Shown: positions 16,531 through 24,601 of the stretch, in pieces
Position numbering within the stretch: position 1 is the stretch's first letter
Layout of the letters: each line of letters starts with the position of its first letter
NCBI GenBank assembly: GCA_963632935.1
Contig: CAVGWA010000003.1
Coordinates: 8,416-72,415 of the forward strand
Direction of reading: 5' to 3'
DNA from: Coprosoma sp963632935
GTDB taxonomy: Bacteria > Bacillota_I > Bacilli_A > RF39 > UBA660
Length of the DNA: 64,000 bases
The notes under the pieces: model-generated
The model's input: the letters and a program-made list of their open reading frames with translations, nothing else
Told to the model about the DNA's origin: nothing
Databases searched by the model: none
Translations under genes and position numbers: made by a program

Positions 16531-17311
16531 TGCGATTGTCGCTCTTATTATAGTTATTCCATTAATATTATCTGGTGGTATGGCGTATAATATTGGAGTA
16601 TATATTATTTCAATGCTTGCTTTAAAAGAATTTTTAGATATAAAATTGGTAAAAAAACAATTACCAATTTTCATTCAATTAATTGCATATATTTTTATGA
16701 CTTTAATAATATTTATGGATGTAAATGTTTCAAGTTCAATATTTAGTTTAGATTATAGGGTGTTGTCTGCTTTATTTATGGCTTTTTTAATACCAACTGT
16801 TTTATATCATGAAAAAACTAAATATAGTATTAATGATGCTTTTTATTTAATAGGCGGATTAATATTTTTAAGTATTTCGATGTCACTTTTAATTCTTGTT
16901 AGAAATAAAGGATTGAATTTACTTATATTTTTGTTATTAATTCCTATGATTACAGATACTTTTGCTTATATTACAGGTATGCTTATTGGTAAAAATAAAC
17001 TTCTTGAAGAAATTTCACCTAAAAAAACGGTGGAAGGTATGATTGGTGGTACTTTGATGGGTGTATTTATTAGTGCAATGTTTTATCACACTGTAATTGA
17101 TCCTACATTTTCAAAGGTTAGTTTAGTTGCTATATGTACATTTTTATCTATATTAGGTCAATATGGTGATTTAGTGTTTTCCGCAATTAAAAGATATTTT
17201 GGTAAAAAAGATTTTTCTAATATTATGCCAGGCCATGGGGGCATTTTGGATAGACTTGACAGTATAATATTTGTATTATTAGGCTTTATGTTTTTTATAA
17301 ATATTTTATAG
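16511..17311 (+). CDS. cdsA: Phosphatidate cytidylyltransferase (CDP-diglyceride synthase)
   Basis: Makes CDP-diacylglycerol for phospholipid synthesis. A 266-residue polytopic membrane protein with the C-terminal CdsA signature: SPKKTVEGMIGG, GDLVFSAIKRYFGKKDFSNIMPGHGGILDRLDS. I place the start at ATG 16511 after TTTGGAGG, inside the uppS end. The dxr gene that separates cdsA from the site-2 protease gene in Bacillus is missing; rseP follows after 11 bases. Confidence 0.95.
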   Translation: MKTRVISAIVALIIVIPLILSGGMAYNIGVYIISMLALKEFLDIKLVKKQLPIFIQLIAYIFMTLIIFMDVNVSSSIFSLDYRVLSALFMAFLIPTVLYHEKTKYSINDAFYLIGGLIFLSISMSLLILVRNKGLNLLIFLLLIPMITDTFAYITGMLIGKNKLLEEISPKKTVEGMIGGTLMGVFISAMFYHTVIDPTFSKVSLVAICTFLSILGQYGDLVFSAIKRYFGKKDFSNIMPGHGGILDRLDSIIFVLLGFMFFINIL

Positions 17312-17322
17312 GAGGTTTTTAA

Positions 17323-18360
17323 ATGACATTAATATATTTTATTATAATATTAGGAATTATTATATTGATTCATGAATTTGGTCATTTCATATTTGCTAAA
17401 AAAGCTGGTATATATGTTTATGAATTTTCAATTGGTATGGGACCTAGAATTTTTAAGTGGACAAGGAAAGATGATGAAACCGAATATTCAGTTAGATTGA
17501 TTCCAATTGGTGGTTTTGTTCAAATGGCTGGTGAAGAAATTGATGATGATGAATCAGTTCCTAGAGATAAAAAGTTTTCTGTTAAAACGTTTGGACAAAA
17601 GTTTATGACAGTTATAGCTGGTATTATGAATAATTTTATTTTAGCTATTGTTTTATTTTTCTTGTTTTCTTTGTTTAATGGGGCTCCTCAAAATAAAGCA
17701 ATTGTTGGTGAGGTTAGTAGTGATTTTCCTGCATATACGTCTGGTTTACAAAGTGGTGATCAGATTGTTAAGTTAAATGGTAAAAATGCGAGTAGTTATG
17801 ATTTACTTGCTTTGGAACTTCAAGTTAATAGTGGTGATGAAATTTCTTTAGAAATTTTTAGAAATGGTGAGACTAAAACAGTTAATATAAAGCCTAAAAA
17901 GGTTAAAGTTGATGGGAAGGTTACTTATAAGTATGGATTTGGTATAAATGACGAGGTGAAAAAAGGTTTTATTCCTTCAGTTATATATGCTTTTTCTAAG
18001 ACTATTAGTTTAGTTCATCAAATGATTTTGATAATTGTTTATTTATTTACTGGTAACTTAGGAATTAATTCTTTAGCTGGTCCTGTTGGCATTTTTAATG
18101 TTGTAGGGTCTGCTAGTAGTGCTGGTTTTTGGTCACTTGTTAGTTTAACAGCGTTTTTAAGTATTAATGTTGGTTTTATTAATTTGCTTCCTTTACCAGC
18201 ATTTGATGGTGGTAGATTACTTTTTGTTATTATTGAAAAGATAAAAGGTAAGCCAGTTGATCCTAAATTTGAAAATACTATTCATGCAATTGGATTTTTC
18301 TTACTAATGGCTTTGATGCTTTATATTACATATAATGACATTATTAAATTAGTTAAATAG
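17323..18360 (+). CDS. rseP: Site-2 intramembrane metalloprotease (RseP/RasP)
   Basis: A zinc protease that cuts transmembrane substrates such as anti-sigma factors, FtsL and signal-peptide remnants. The 345 residues carry HEFGH at 17-21 in the first helix, a PDZ domain at about 125-195, and the third zinc-ligand motif INLLPLPAFDGGRLLF in a late helix. It is the last clear enzyme of the uppS-cdsA-rseP unit. The ribosome binding site AGGAGG is strong. Confidence 0.95.
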   Translation: MTLIYFIIILGIIILIHEFGHFIFAKKAGIYVYEFSIGMGPRIFKWTRKDDETEYSVRLIPIGGFVQMAGEEIDDDESVPRDKKFSVKTFGQKFMTVIAGIMNNFILAIVLFFLFSLFNGAPQNKAIVGEVSSDFPAYTSGLQSGDQIVKLNGKNASSYDLLALELQVNSGDEISLEIFRNGETKTVNIKPKKVKVDGKVTYKYGFGINDEVKKGFIPSVIYAFSKTISLVHQMILIIVYLFTGNLGINSLAGPVGIFNVVGSASSAGFWSLVSLTAFLSINVGFINLLPLPAFDGGRLLFVIIEKIKGKPVDPKFENTIHAIGFFLLMALMLYITYNDIIKLVK

Positions 18361-18368
18361 GAGCTTTG

Positions 18369-18755
18369 ATGGATAGTAAAATTTTTAAGCTAATAATTTT
18401 AGTTTTAGCAATTTTGATTTTTCTTGTTGTAGGAACTAATAATGATAGGCAAAAATTAACAATTATTAATAAGACAGAGGATTTAACAAATGTTTTGAAG
18501 ACTAAAGGTATTGTTATAATTGATATTAGAACTAATAGTGAATATAAAGAAAGTCATATTCCTAGTGCTATTAATATTCCATATAATGAGTTAAAAAGTA
18601 GATTGAAATATAGCGTAAATACACCAATTTTGGTTTATTCTAAAAATGATTCTCGTAGTCATTTAGCTGCTTTGCAATTGAAAAAAATGAATTATAAAAC
18701 TATTTATGAGCTAGGTGATATGCAAAAATATGATGGAAAGTTAAGCAAAAGTTAA
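18369..18755 (+). CDS. Membrane-anchored rhodanese-like protein lacking the catalytic cysteine
   Basis: 128 residues from ATG 18369 (a TTG three bases earlier is less likely). An N-terminal membrane helix (FKLIILVLAILIFLVVGT) is followed by a rhodanese fold: IVIIDIRTNSEYKESHIPSAINIPYNELK. The active-site loop reads ILVYSKNDSRSHLAA, with Ser where the persulphide Cys should be. It therefore probably does not transfer sulphur and may bind a partner or phosphoryl-like ligand. It lies 8 bases after rseP and is probably cotranscribed with it, so a role next to membrane proteolysis is possible. Confidence 0.82.
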   Translation: MDSKIFKLIILVLAILIFLVVGTNNDRQKLTIINKTEDLTNVLKTKGIVIIDIRTNSEYKESHIPSAINIPYNELKSRLKYSVNTPILVYSKNDSRSHLAALQLKKMNYKTIYELGDMQKYDGKLSKS

Positions 18756-18767
18756 TGCTTTCTATTT

Positions 18768-18853
18768 GTATGGGTGGCGGAATGGTAGACGCGCTACTTT
18801 GAGGGGGTAGTGAGGGAAACCTTGTGCGAGTTCAACTCTCGTCCCATGCACCA
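18768..18853 (+). tRNA. tRNA-Leu (anticodon GAG)
   Basis: Acceptor GTATGGG pairs with CCCATGC, followed by A and an encoded CCA. The anticodon stem CTACT/GGTAG encloses the loop TTGAGGG, giving GAG, which reads CUC and CUU. The long variable arm (TGAGG-GAAA-CCTTGT) is the class II feature of leucine tRNAs, and the T-loop TTCAACT is intact. Confidence 0.95.
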
Positions 18854-18897
18854 ACTTTTAATATTTTAAATTATGGAAGTTTTGTTATATTAAAAAA

Positions 18898-18922
18898 TGT
18901 ACTAAATTTTTAGTACACATTT
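18898..18922. terminator. Terminator between tRNA-Leu and the convergent tspO gene
   Basis: TGTACTAAA (18898-18906) pairs with TTTAGTACA (18909-18917), with A-rich sequence before and T-rich sequence after, so it can act on both strands. Confidence 0.75.
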
Positions 18923-18932
18923 TATATTGTAA

Positions 18933-19361
18933 TTAATTTAAAAGGTATATTTCAAATGATAAGTAACATGCAAATATAAGCCATATTAGATATGGTATAT
19001 TAAGGTACGTGGATATTTTGTTTATCTTATAAAAGTTATTAATCATTATTATAACGATTATTATTAATAAAATTATCCAAATAAATGATAGCAAGTATAG
19101 TTTGAATACAAAGAAAATTATTGGCCATAGGTTGTTTATTATTAAATTAGTATAGTATATATATTTATTATTGTTTTTTTGTAAATAAAAGCTTATGCCT
19201 ATTAATATATATAAAACAGTCCATACAATTGGGAAAATAATTCCAGGTGGAGCTAGTTTTGGTTTATATAAATCTTGGTAGTTCATAAATGGATTAATAA
19301 TTAGACTTATAATTATTCCTATAATTAATGGTAGTGCAATGTCTTTTAATAATTTTTTCAT
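18933..19361 (-). CDS. TspO/MBR family membrane protein
   Basis: A 142-residue, five-helix tryptophan-rich sensory protein homologue. The family hallmark YKPKLAPPGIIFPIVWTVLYILIGISFYL is at about residues 32-60, and NLIINNLWPIIFF follows. TspO proteins bind porphyrins and sterol-like ligands; their bacterial roles are in stress and tetrapyrrole handling, and no haem genes are nearby. It is a single minus-strand gene among plus-strand ones. Confidence 0.88.
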   Translation of the reverse strand: MKKLLKDIALPLIIGIIISLIINPFMNYQDLYKPKLAPPGIIFPIVWTVLYILIGISFYLQKNNNKYIYYTNLIINNLWPIIFFVFKLYLLSFIWIILLIIIVIIMINNFYKINKISTYLNIPYLIWLIFACYLSFEIYLLN

Positions 19362-19440
19362 TTAATCACCTGTTAATAGTATATGTTAATAAAATAAAAA
19401 TATAATATTTTTAAGTAATTATTAGAAAGGATGAGAAGTT

Positions 19441-19782
19441 ATGGGAATGCTTACTAAAAGTAAAAGAGGAGAAAATGATCCAATTAGTTTTAATTTTGAT
19501 GATATGAATTTTTCTATTTCTTTTGATAATATTGATAAAAAAGTAAAGTTAGATGAGAAAAGTTTAAAGTTACTTGAAGAAGCTATTAAAGTAAATGATG
19601 AATTAATTAAAACTGATAAAAAGATATGTTCTGGTGATTATAAAGTTTTTTTAAAAAATGATGATACTAGTAGTTTATGGATTAAAGCATTTGATAAGTT
19701 ATTAGAATATAAACTAATTCGTAAAGATAATTTAAATTATGTTGTTACAGATAAAGGTAAAAAATATTTGAATAAATTGTAG
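19441..19782 (+). CDS. Hypothetical small protein with winged-helix-like C-terminus
   Basis: Not recognised. The 113-residue polar protein has an N-terminal ISFNFDDMNFSISFDN stretch and a C-terminal half (LWIKAFDKLLEYKLIRKDNLNYVVTDKGKKYLNKL) that reads like the helix and wing of a winged-helix domain, with the common VTDKGKKYL ending of MarR-like and phage regulator proteins. The ribosome binding site GAAAGGATGAG is adequate. It stands alone, with no operon partner. Confidence 0.65.
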   Translation: MGMLTKSKRGENDPISFNFDDMNFSISFDNIDKKVKLDEKSLKLLEEAIKVNDELIKTDKKICSGDYKVFLKNDDTSSLWIKAFDKLLEYKLIRKDNLNYVVTDKGKKYLNKL

Positions 19783-19839
19783 TGTTTAATTGGTGCTTTA
19801 AAACACCGTTTGTTGATTTATTTTCATTTTCTTTTTTTC

Positions 19840-19868
19840 TTGAAAGAAATATTAGACTGGTTTATAAT
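19840..19868 (+). promoter_or_regulatory. Promoter of rmuC
   Basis: TTGAAA (19840-19845), 17-bp spacer, TATAAT (19863-19868). Confidence 0.72.
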
Positions 19869-19893
19869 GATTATTAGGATAGAGGGTGTTTGA

Positions 19894-20958
19894 ATGGAAT
19901 ATATTATAATTGGTTTGTTAGTTGTTATTTTAATTGTTAGTATTATTGCTTTAACAAAAAATGTTAATGAATCTAATATTACTGAAAGATTAGGCAAATT
20001 AGAAACTGAGATGGTTAAATCTTTGGGTAATTTTAAGAGTGATATTAATAAAAATTTAACTGATGATTTTAATAATTTAAATGAAAGAATTGATTATAGA
20101 TTAAATTTAATTAATGATAAGGTTAATGAAAGGTTGGATCAAAATTTTGAAAGAACTAATAAAACATTTACCTCTGTTTTAGAAAGACTTTCTAAGATTG
20201 ATGAGGCTCAAAAGAAGATTGATACTTTATCTAATGATATTGTTTCTCTTCAAACGGTACTTACTGATAAGAAAACAAGAGGTATTTTCGGCGAGGTTAA
20301 TTTAAAACATATTTTAGTTAGTGTTTTTGGTGAAGGAAAGGATAATATTTATAGATTACAATATACTTTAAGTAATGGTACTATTGCAGATAGTGTTTTA
20401 TTTGCTCCTGAACCTATTGGATTAATTGCGATTGATTCTAAATTTCCTTTGGAAGATTATCAGGCAATGGTTGATAAAAAAAATCCTAATAAGGCTTTAT
20501 CTGAACGTAAATTTAAAACTGATATGAAAAAACATATTGATGCTATCGCATCTAAATACATTATTCCAGGTGAAACTACGGATCAAGCTATACTTTTTTT
20601 GCCAGCTGAAGCTATTTTTGCGGAGGTTAATGCTTATCATCAAGATGTGATTGATTATGCTTATAATAAAAGGGTTTGGATATGTGGACCTACTACTTTA
20701 ATGAGTACTTTAACTACTTTACAGGTTATTATGAAGAATGTTGAAAGGGATAAATATACTAAGGTTATTCATCAAGAATTAAAGCTTTTAGATGTTGAAT
20801 TTAAAAGATATAAAGATAGATGGGATAAGCTTTCAAGAAGTATTGATTCTGTTAGTAAAGATGTTAAAGATATTCATACAACTACAGATAAGATTACTAA
20901 AAGATTTAATGCGATTAATGGTGTAGAGATAGAGGAGATAAGTCATGAAGAGGATTAA
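19894..20958 (+). CDS. rmuC: RmuC-family DNA recombination protein
   Basis: 354 residues: an N-terminal membrane helix (YIIIGLLVVILIVSIIAL), a coiled-coil segment to about 125, then the nuclease-like RmuC domain with KTRGIFGEVNLKHIL, LIAIDSKFPLEDYQ and ETTDQAILFLPAEAIFAEV. RmuC limits inversions at short repeats and is thought to be a nuclease with a restriction-like fold. Its end overlaps the following membrane protein by 14 bases. Confidence 0.93.
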   Translation: MEYIIIGLLVVILIVSIIALTKNVNESNITERLGKLETEMVKSLGNFKSDINKNLTDDFNNLNERIDYRLNLINDKVNERLDQNFERTNKTFTSVLERLSKIDEAQKKIDTLSNDIVSLQTVLTDKKTRGIFGEVNLKHILVSVFGEGKDNIYRLQYTLSNGTIADSVLFAPEPIGLIAIDSKFPLEDYQAMVDKKNPNKALSERKFKTDMKKHIDAIASKYIIPGETTDQAILFLPAEAIFAEVNAYHQDVIDYAYNKRVWICGPTTLMSTLTTLQVIMKNVERDKYTKVIHQELKLLDVEFKRYKDRWDKLSRSIDSVSKDVKDIHTTTDKITKRFNAINGVEIEEISHEED

Positions 20959-21487
20959 TTATTTATTTTATGTTGTGATTTTAGTTTGTGCTTTTACTAC
21001 TATTTTTACTGAATTAGATAAAGGTATTGTTATTATTTTAAAGGATTCGAGTATTGTTTTAACTGCTGGTATACCTTTTATTTTTAATAAAATATTTAAT
21101 CGTAAGTTAAGTGATGGATTTATTTTCGTTTGGCTTATATTTATTTTTATGGCTCATTATTTAGGTGTAATTTATGAAGGGTATAATAAGTGGCCTATAT
21201 ATGATAAGCTAACGCATACAATGTCTGGTTTTTTAACAGCTTATGTTGCTTTACTTTTTATTCCTAAGAAAAGTGATAAGATATGGTTTAATGTTTTATT
21301 TATGATTGCTTTTAGCTGGATGTGTGCGGGATTATGGGAAACATTTGAATTTGTTTGTAATTTACTTCTTGGTGGTGATGCTCAAAGAGTTCAAGCTACT
21401 GGTGTTACGGATACAATGATGGATATGATAGTCGCATTTATGGGTGCTAGTATATTTAGTATTGGTTATATTAAAAAAAGTAAGTAA
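20945..21487 (+). CDS. DUF2238/YjdF-like integral membrane protein
   Basis: A 180-residue polytopic protein with about five helices and the family's conserved polar motifs inside them: YDKLTHTMSGFLTAY, WETFEFV and a VTDTMMDM block. Function unknown. It is translationally coupled to rmuC. The conserved His, Asp and Glu residues within the membrane suggest metal or lipid-phosphate binding, but that is inference. Confidence 0.75.
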   Translation: MKRINYLFYVVILVCAFTTIFTELDKGIVIILKDSSIVLTAGIPFIFNKIFNRKLSDGFIFVWLIFIFMAHYLGVIYEGYNKWPIYDKLTHTMSGFLTAYVALLFIPKKSDKIWFNVLFMIAFSWMCAGLWETFEFVCNLLLGGDAQRVQATGVTDTMMDMIVAFMGASIFSIGYIKKSK

Positions 21488-21541
21488 AAAGCTATATTTT
21501 TAAGTTTTTTTGCTTTATAATTATGATAAAGGGGTGATACG

Positions 21542-23668
21542 ATGGAAGAAAAAGTATTGGAAATTATTAGTAATCATAATAAAGCCTTAAGTTATGATGA
21601 GATATTAGAAAAATTAGATGATAATGAGATTCCGTATTTAGCTGAAGTTTTAAATAAATTAGTTAAAGATTTAAAGGTTAGATTTACTAAGAAGGGTAAG
21701 TTTGTTAAGTTTGATGATAATTCACAAAAAATTGGTATATTTGCGGGTAATAGAAAAGGCTTTGGTTTTGTTATTATTGATGGTGAGTCAAAGGATTATT
21801 TTATTCCTAGGAATAATGTTAATGGTGCTGTTGATGGTGATGAAGTTGTTATTAAAGTATTAGATGAAGGAAAACATGAAGCTACAGTTGAAAGAGTTAA
21901 TAAACGTAATTTAAATAATTTGCTTGTTGGTGAATTTTATAAGAAAGATGATAAAAACTTTTTAAAGTTAGATAATGAAAAGTTAAATATTTTAGTTGAA
22001 ATTAAAGAAGAAGATTCTATGGGGGCTGTTAGTGGCCATAAGGTTGTTGTTAAAATAGAAAATAAAATTGAAAAAAGTAATTATTATCAAGGAAAGGTTA
22101 TTAGAATTTTAGGACATAAGGATGATCCTGGTGTGGATATTTTATCTATTGCAGCTAGGTATAATATTAATGATGTATTTTCTGATGAAGTTTTGGCTGA
22201 ACTTGATAATATTCCTGATGAGGTTGCTAAAAATGATCTTAAAGGTAGACGTGATTTAACGGGTGAGGTTATTTTTACAATTGATGGTGATGATACCAAA
22301 GATATTGATGATGCTGTTAGTATTAAAAAATTAGAAAACGGTAATTATTTATTAGGTGTTCATATTGCAGATGTTTCACATTATGTTAAAGAAGGAACGG
22401 CTTTAGGCGATGAGGCTTACGCAAGAGGAACTAGTAGTTATTTAGCTAATACTGTTATTCCTATGCTTCCACATAAACTTTCAAATGGAATTTGTTCTTT
22501 AAATCCTAATGTAGTAAGACTTGCTATTTCATGTATTATGGAATTTGATAGTAATGGTAAAATTGTTGATAGTGATATTTTTGAAAGTTATATTAAATCT
22601 AGAAAACAAATGACTTACAAATGCGTTAATAAAATATTGGTTGACAATGTTGTCCCTGAGGGTTATGAAGAATTTGAAGCTGATTTACGTTTAATGAATG
22701 AACTTTCACATATTATTAGAAAAAGAAAAATTGAAAAAGGATATTTGGATTTTGATGTGCCTGAAGCTAAAATTATTACTGATGAAAATGGAAAAGCAAT
22801 TGATATTCAAAAAAGAATTCAAAGTGAAGGTGAAAATTTAATTGAAGACTTTATGATTTCTGCAAATGAAACGGTTGCTAGTACAATTTCTTATATGGAT
22901 CTTCCTTTTATATATCGTGTTCATGGCACGCCTGATCAAGATAAGATTAAAAATTTCTTACATTTTGTATCTGTTTTAGGTTATAAAGTAAATGCTAATG
23001 TAAAAAGTATTACACCTAAAACAATTCAAAATATTTTATCACAACTTAAAGATAAAAAAGAATATAATATTTTATCAGCTATGCTTTTAAGAAGTATGCA
23101 AAAGGCTGTTTATGATAATGTTAATATTGGTCATTTCGGATTAGCTAGTAAATTTTATACTCATTTTACATCTCCAATTAGAAGATATCCTGATTTAACT
23201 GTTCATAGACTTTTAAGAACTTATTTATTTAATCACAGTATTGATAATCAAACTGTTAATTATTATTCTACAGAACTTCCTGTGATTGCTAAACATTCAT
23301 CTGAAAGGGAACAAGCTGCTACGCAATGTGAACGTGATGTTGATGATATGAAGATGGCTGAATATATGGAAGGTCATATTGGAGAGAGTTTTAAAGGTGT
23401 TATTAGTACTGTTACTAATTATGGTATTTATGTAGAACTTGATAATTTAGTTGAAGGCATGATTAAAATAGATGCTTTAGACGATGATTATTATTTCTAC
23501 GATGAAAGTTCATTTAGTTTAATTGGAAGACGATCTAAGAAAAAATATATGCTTGGTGATAAGATTAATATTACTGTTGATAGTGTAATAAAAGATAAGG
23601 GACTTATTAATTTTAAATTATACAAAGGTGATCAAAATGGAGATAAACAACAGAAAAGCAAAGCATGA
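21542..23668 (+). CDS. rnr: Ribonuclease R
   Basis: A processive 3'-5' exoribonuclease that can degrade structured RNA and that assists tmRNA-mediated quality control. The 708 residues comprise an N-terminal winged helix, cold-shock domains, the RNB catalytic domain with TIDGDDTKDIDDAVS at about 245-260 (the catalytic Asp cluster), HFTSPIRRYPDL further on, and a C-terminal S1 domain. The ribosome binding site GGGGTGAT is good. The end overlaps smpB by 32 bases, and ssrA follows: the classical rnr-smpB-ssrA trans-translation cluster. Confidence 0.97.
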   Translation: MEEKVLEIISNHNKALSYDEILEKLDDNEIPYLAEVLNKLVKDLKVRFTKKGKFVKFDDNSQKIGIFAGNRKGFGFVIIDGESKDYFIPRNNVNGAVDGDEVVIKVLDEGKHEATVERVNKRNLNNLLVGEFYKKDDKNFLKLDNEKLNILVEIKEEDSMGAVSGHKVVVKIENKIEKSNYYQGKVIRILGHKDDPGVDILSIAARYNINDVFSDEVLAELDNIPDEVAKNDLKGRRDLTGEVIFTIDGDDTKDIDDAVSIKKLENGNYLLGVHIADVSHYVKEGTALGDEAYARGTSSYLANTVIPMLPHKLSNGICSLNPNVVRLAISCIMEFDSNGKIVDSDIFESYIKSRKQMTYKCVNKILVDNVVPEGYEEFEADLRLMNELSHIIRKRKIEKGYLDFDVPEAKIITDENGKAIDIQKRIQSEGENLIEDFMISANETVASTISYMDLPFIYRVHGTPDQDKIKNFLHFVSVLGYKVNANVKSITPKTIQNILSQLKDKKEYNILSAMLLRSMQKAVYDNVNIGHFGLASKFYTHFTSPIRRYPDLTVHRLLRTYLFNHSIDNQTVNYYSTELPVIAKHSSEREQAATQCERDVDDMKMAEYMEGHIGESFKGVISTVTNYGIYVELDNLVEGMIKIDALDDDYYFYDESSFSLIGRRSKKKYMLGDKINITVDSVIKDKGLINFKLYKGDQNGDKQQKSKA

Positions 23669-24071
23669 TTATCAAATATTTGAAACTATCGAAGCAGGAA
23701 TTGTTTTAACGGGAACTGAAATTAAATCATTAAAAGATGGTAGGGCTAATATTAAAGATAGTTATGCAATTATTAAAAAAAATGAAATATTTCTTTTAAA
23801 TATGCATATTAGTTGTTATGAAAATGGTAATAGATTTAACCATGAAGAGGAAAGAACTAGAAAATTATTATTACATAAAAAAGAAATATTAAAATATAAA
23901 GATAAAATTAAATTAGAAGGTTATACTTTAGTTCCTTTAAAAGTATATTTAGTTAAAGGAAAAGCTAAAATATTAATTGGTCTTGCTAAAGGTAAAAAAA
24001 ATTACGATAAGAGGCAAGATATTAAAAAAAGAGATATTGAAAGAGATATTAGAGCTAGATTAAAAAAATAA
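23637..24071 (+). CDS. smpB: SsrA-binding protein SmpB
   Basis: 144 residues that bind tmRNA and load it into stalled ribosomes. Conserved blocks: RKAKHDYQIFETIEAGIVLTGTEIKSL near the start, NGNRFNHEEERTRKLLLHKKEI, and the basic C-terminal tail GKKNYDKRQDIKKRDIERDI that enters the mRNA channel. ATG 23637 with AAAGGTGAT just before is preferred to an in-frame site at 23628. Confidence 0.97.
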   Translation: MEINNRKAKHDYQIFETIEAGIVLTGTEIKSLKDGRANIKDSYAIIKKNEIFLLNMHISCYENGNRFNHEEERTRKLLLHKKEILKYKDKIKLEGYTLVPLKVYLVKGKAKILIGLAKGKKNYDKRQDIKKRDIERDIRARLKK

Positions 24072-24073
24072 TT

Positions 24074-24101
24074 TTGAAAACAAACTTTTATATGATACAA
24101 T
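24074..24101 (+). promoter_or_regulatory. Promoter of ssrA
   Basis: TTGAAA (24074-24079), 16-bp spacer, TACAAT (24096-24101), 13 bases before the mature 5' end of tmRNA. Confidence 0.7.
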
Positions 24102-24114
24102 ATAAGAGTTTTAT

Positions 24115-24466
24115 GGGCACGTTTTTGGTTTCGACAAAGATATGGAGATTTAAATTGCAAGTCGGAGTGACACGTCAAGTCTAAACTTAAATATAACTGG
24201 AAACAGAAATAATTTAGTACCAACTTACGCCTAAGGTTGGCGAGGTACACTCTTTTAATTTTTTAACTTTCGGAAAATTTTAAGGGTTCGCTTTTAGAAA
24301 GTTATATCATTATTTAGCCTAGGGATAATGATGAATTTTATAGGCTTACTAATAAAGTAGTTGTCTGTTACTATTCTTTATTAGGAAATTATTTAATAGA
24401 CTAAACTTGTAGATATTTCTTTTAAAGTATTTTTGGACAGGAGTTCGACTCTCCTCGTGTCCACCA
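24115..24466 (+). ncRNA. ssrA: Transfer-messenger RNA (tmRNA)
   Basis: The ends form the tRNA-like domain: GGGCACG (24115-24121) pairs with CGTGTCC before A and an encoded CCA, and the T arm GGAGTTCGACTCTCC is intact. The 5' TTTCGACA and the first pseudoknot (GTCGGAGTGACACGTC) are visible. The likely tag frame starts at GGA 24199 and ends at TAA 24232, giving the peptide (A)GNRNNLVPTYA. That ends Tyr-Ala rather than the usual Ala-Ala. The resume codon is inferred from its distance to the first pseudoknot. Confidence 0.95.
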
Positions 24467-24479
24467 AATAAGTATTTAT

Positions 24480-24503
24480 TCCTTGATTTTCAAGGATTTT
24501 TAT
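24480..24503 (+). terminator. Terminator of ssrA
   Basis: TCCTTG (24480-24485), loop ATTTT, CAAGGA (24491-24496), then TTTTTATTTT. Confidence 0.82.
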
Positions 24504-24545
24504 TTTATTAAAATACTTTTTGAGATGATTATTTGTATTTAAAGG

Positions 24546-24574
24546 TTGTTTTCATTTTTGCTTAATGTTATACT
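24546..24574 (+). promoter_or_regulatory. Promoter of the ADP-ribosylglycohydrolase gene
   Basis: TTGTTT (24546-24551), 17-bp spacer, TATACT (24569-24574), 27 bases before the start codon. Confidence 0.6.
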
Positions 24575-24601
24575 AGGTGTGGTAGTTAGAAGGTAGATGT
24601 T

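Noticed and set aside
19786..19806. Terminator after the small hypothetical gene (GTGTTT paired with AAACAC)
   Set aside because: The stem is short, the loop large and no T-run follows.
24128..24136. TTTCGACAAA-like match to an 0A box near the start of ssrA
   Set aside because: It is the conserved 5' TTTCGACA of tmRNA, so the match is coincidental.
24002..24250. Minus-strand reading frame antisense to smpB and tmRNA
   Set aside because: It lies over a structured RNA gene and a conserved coding region, has no ribosome binding site and no family resemblance.
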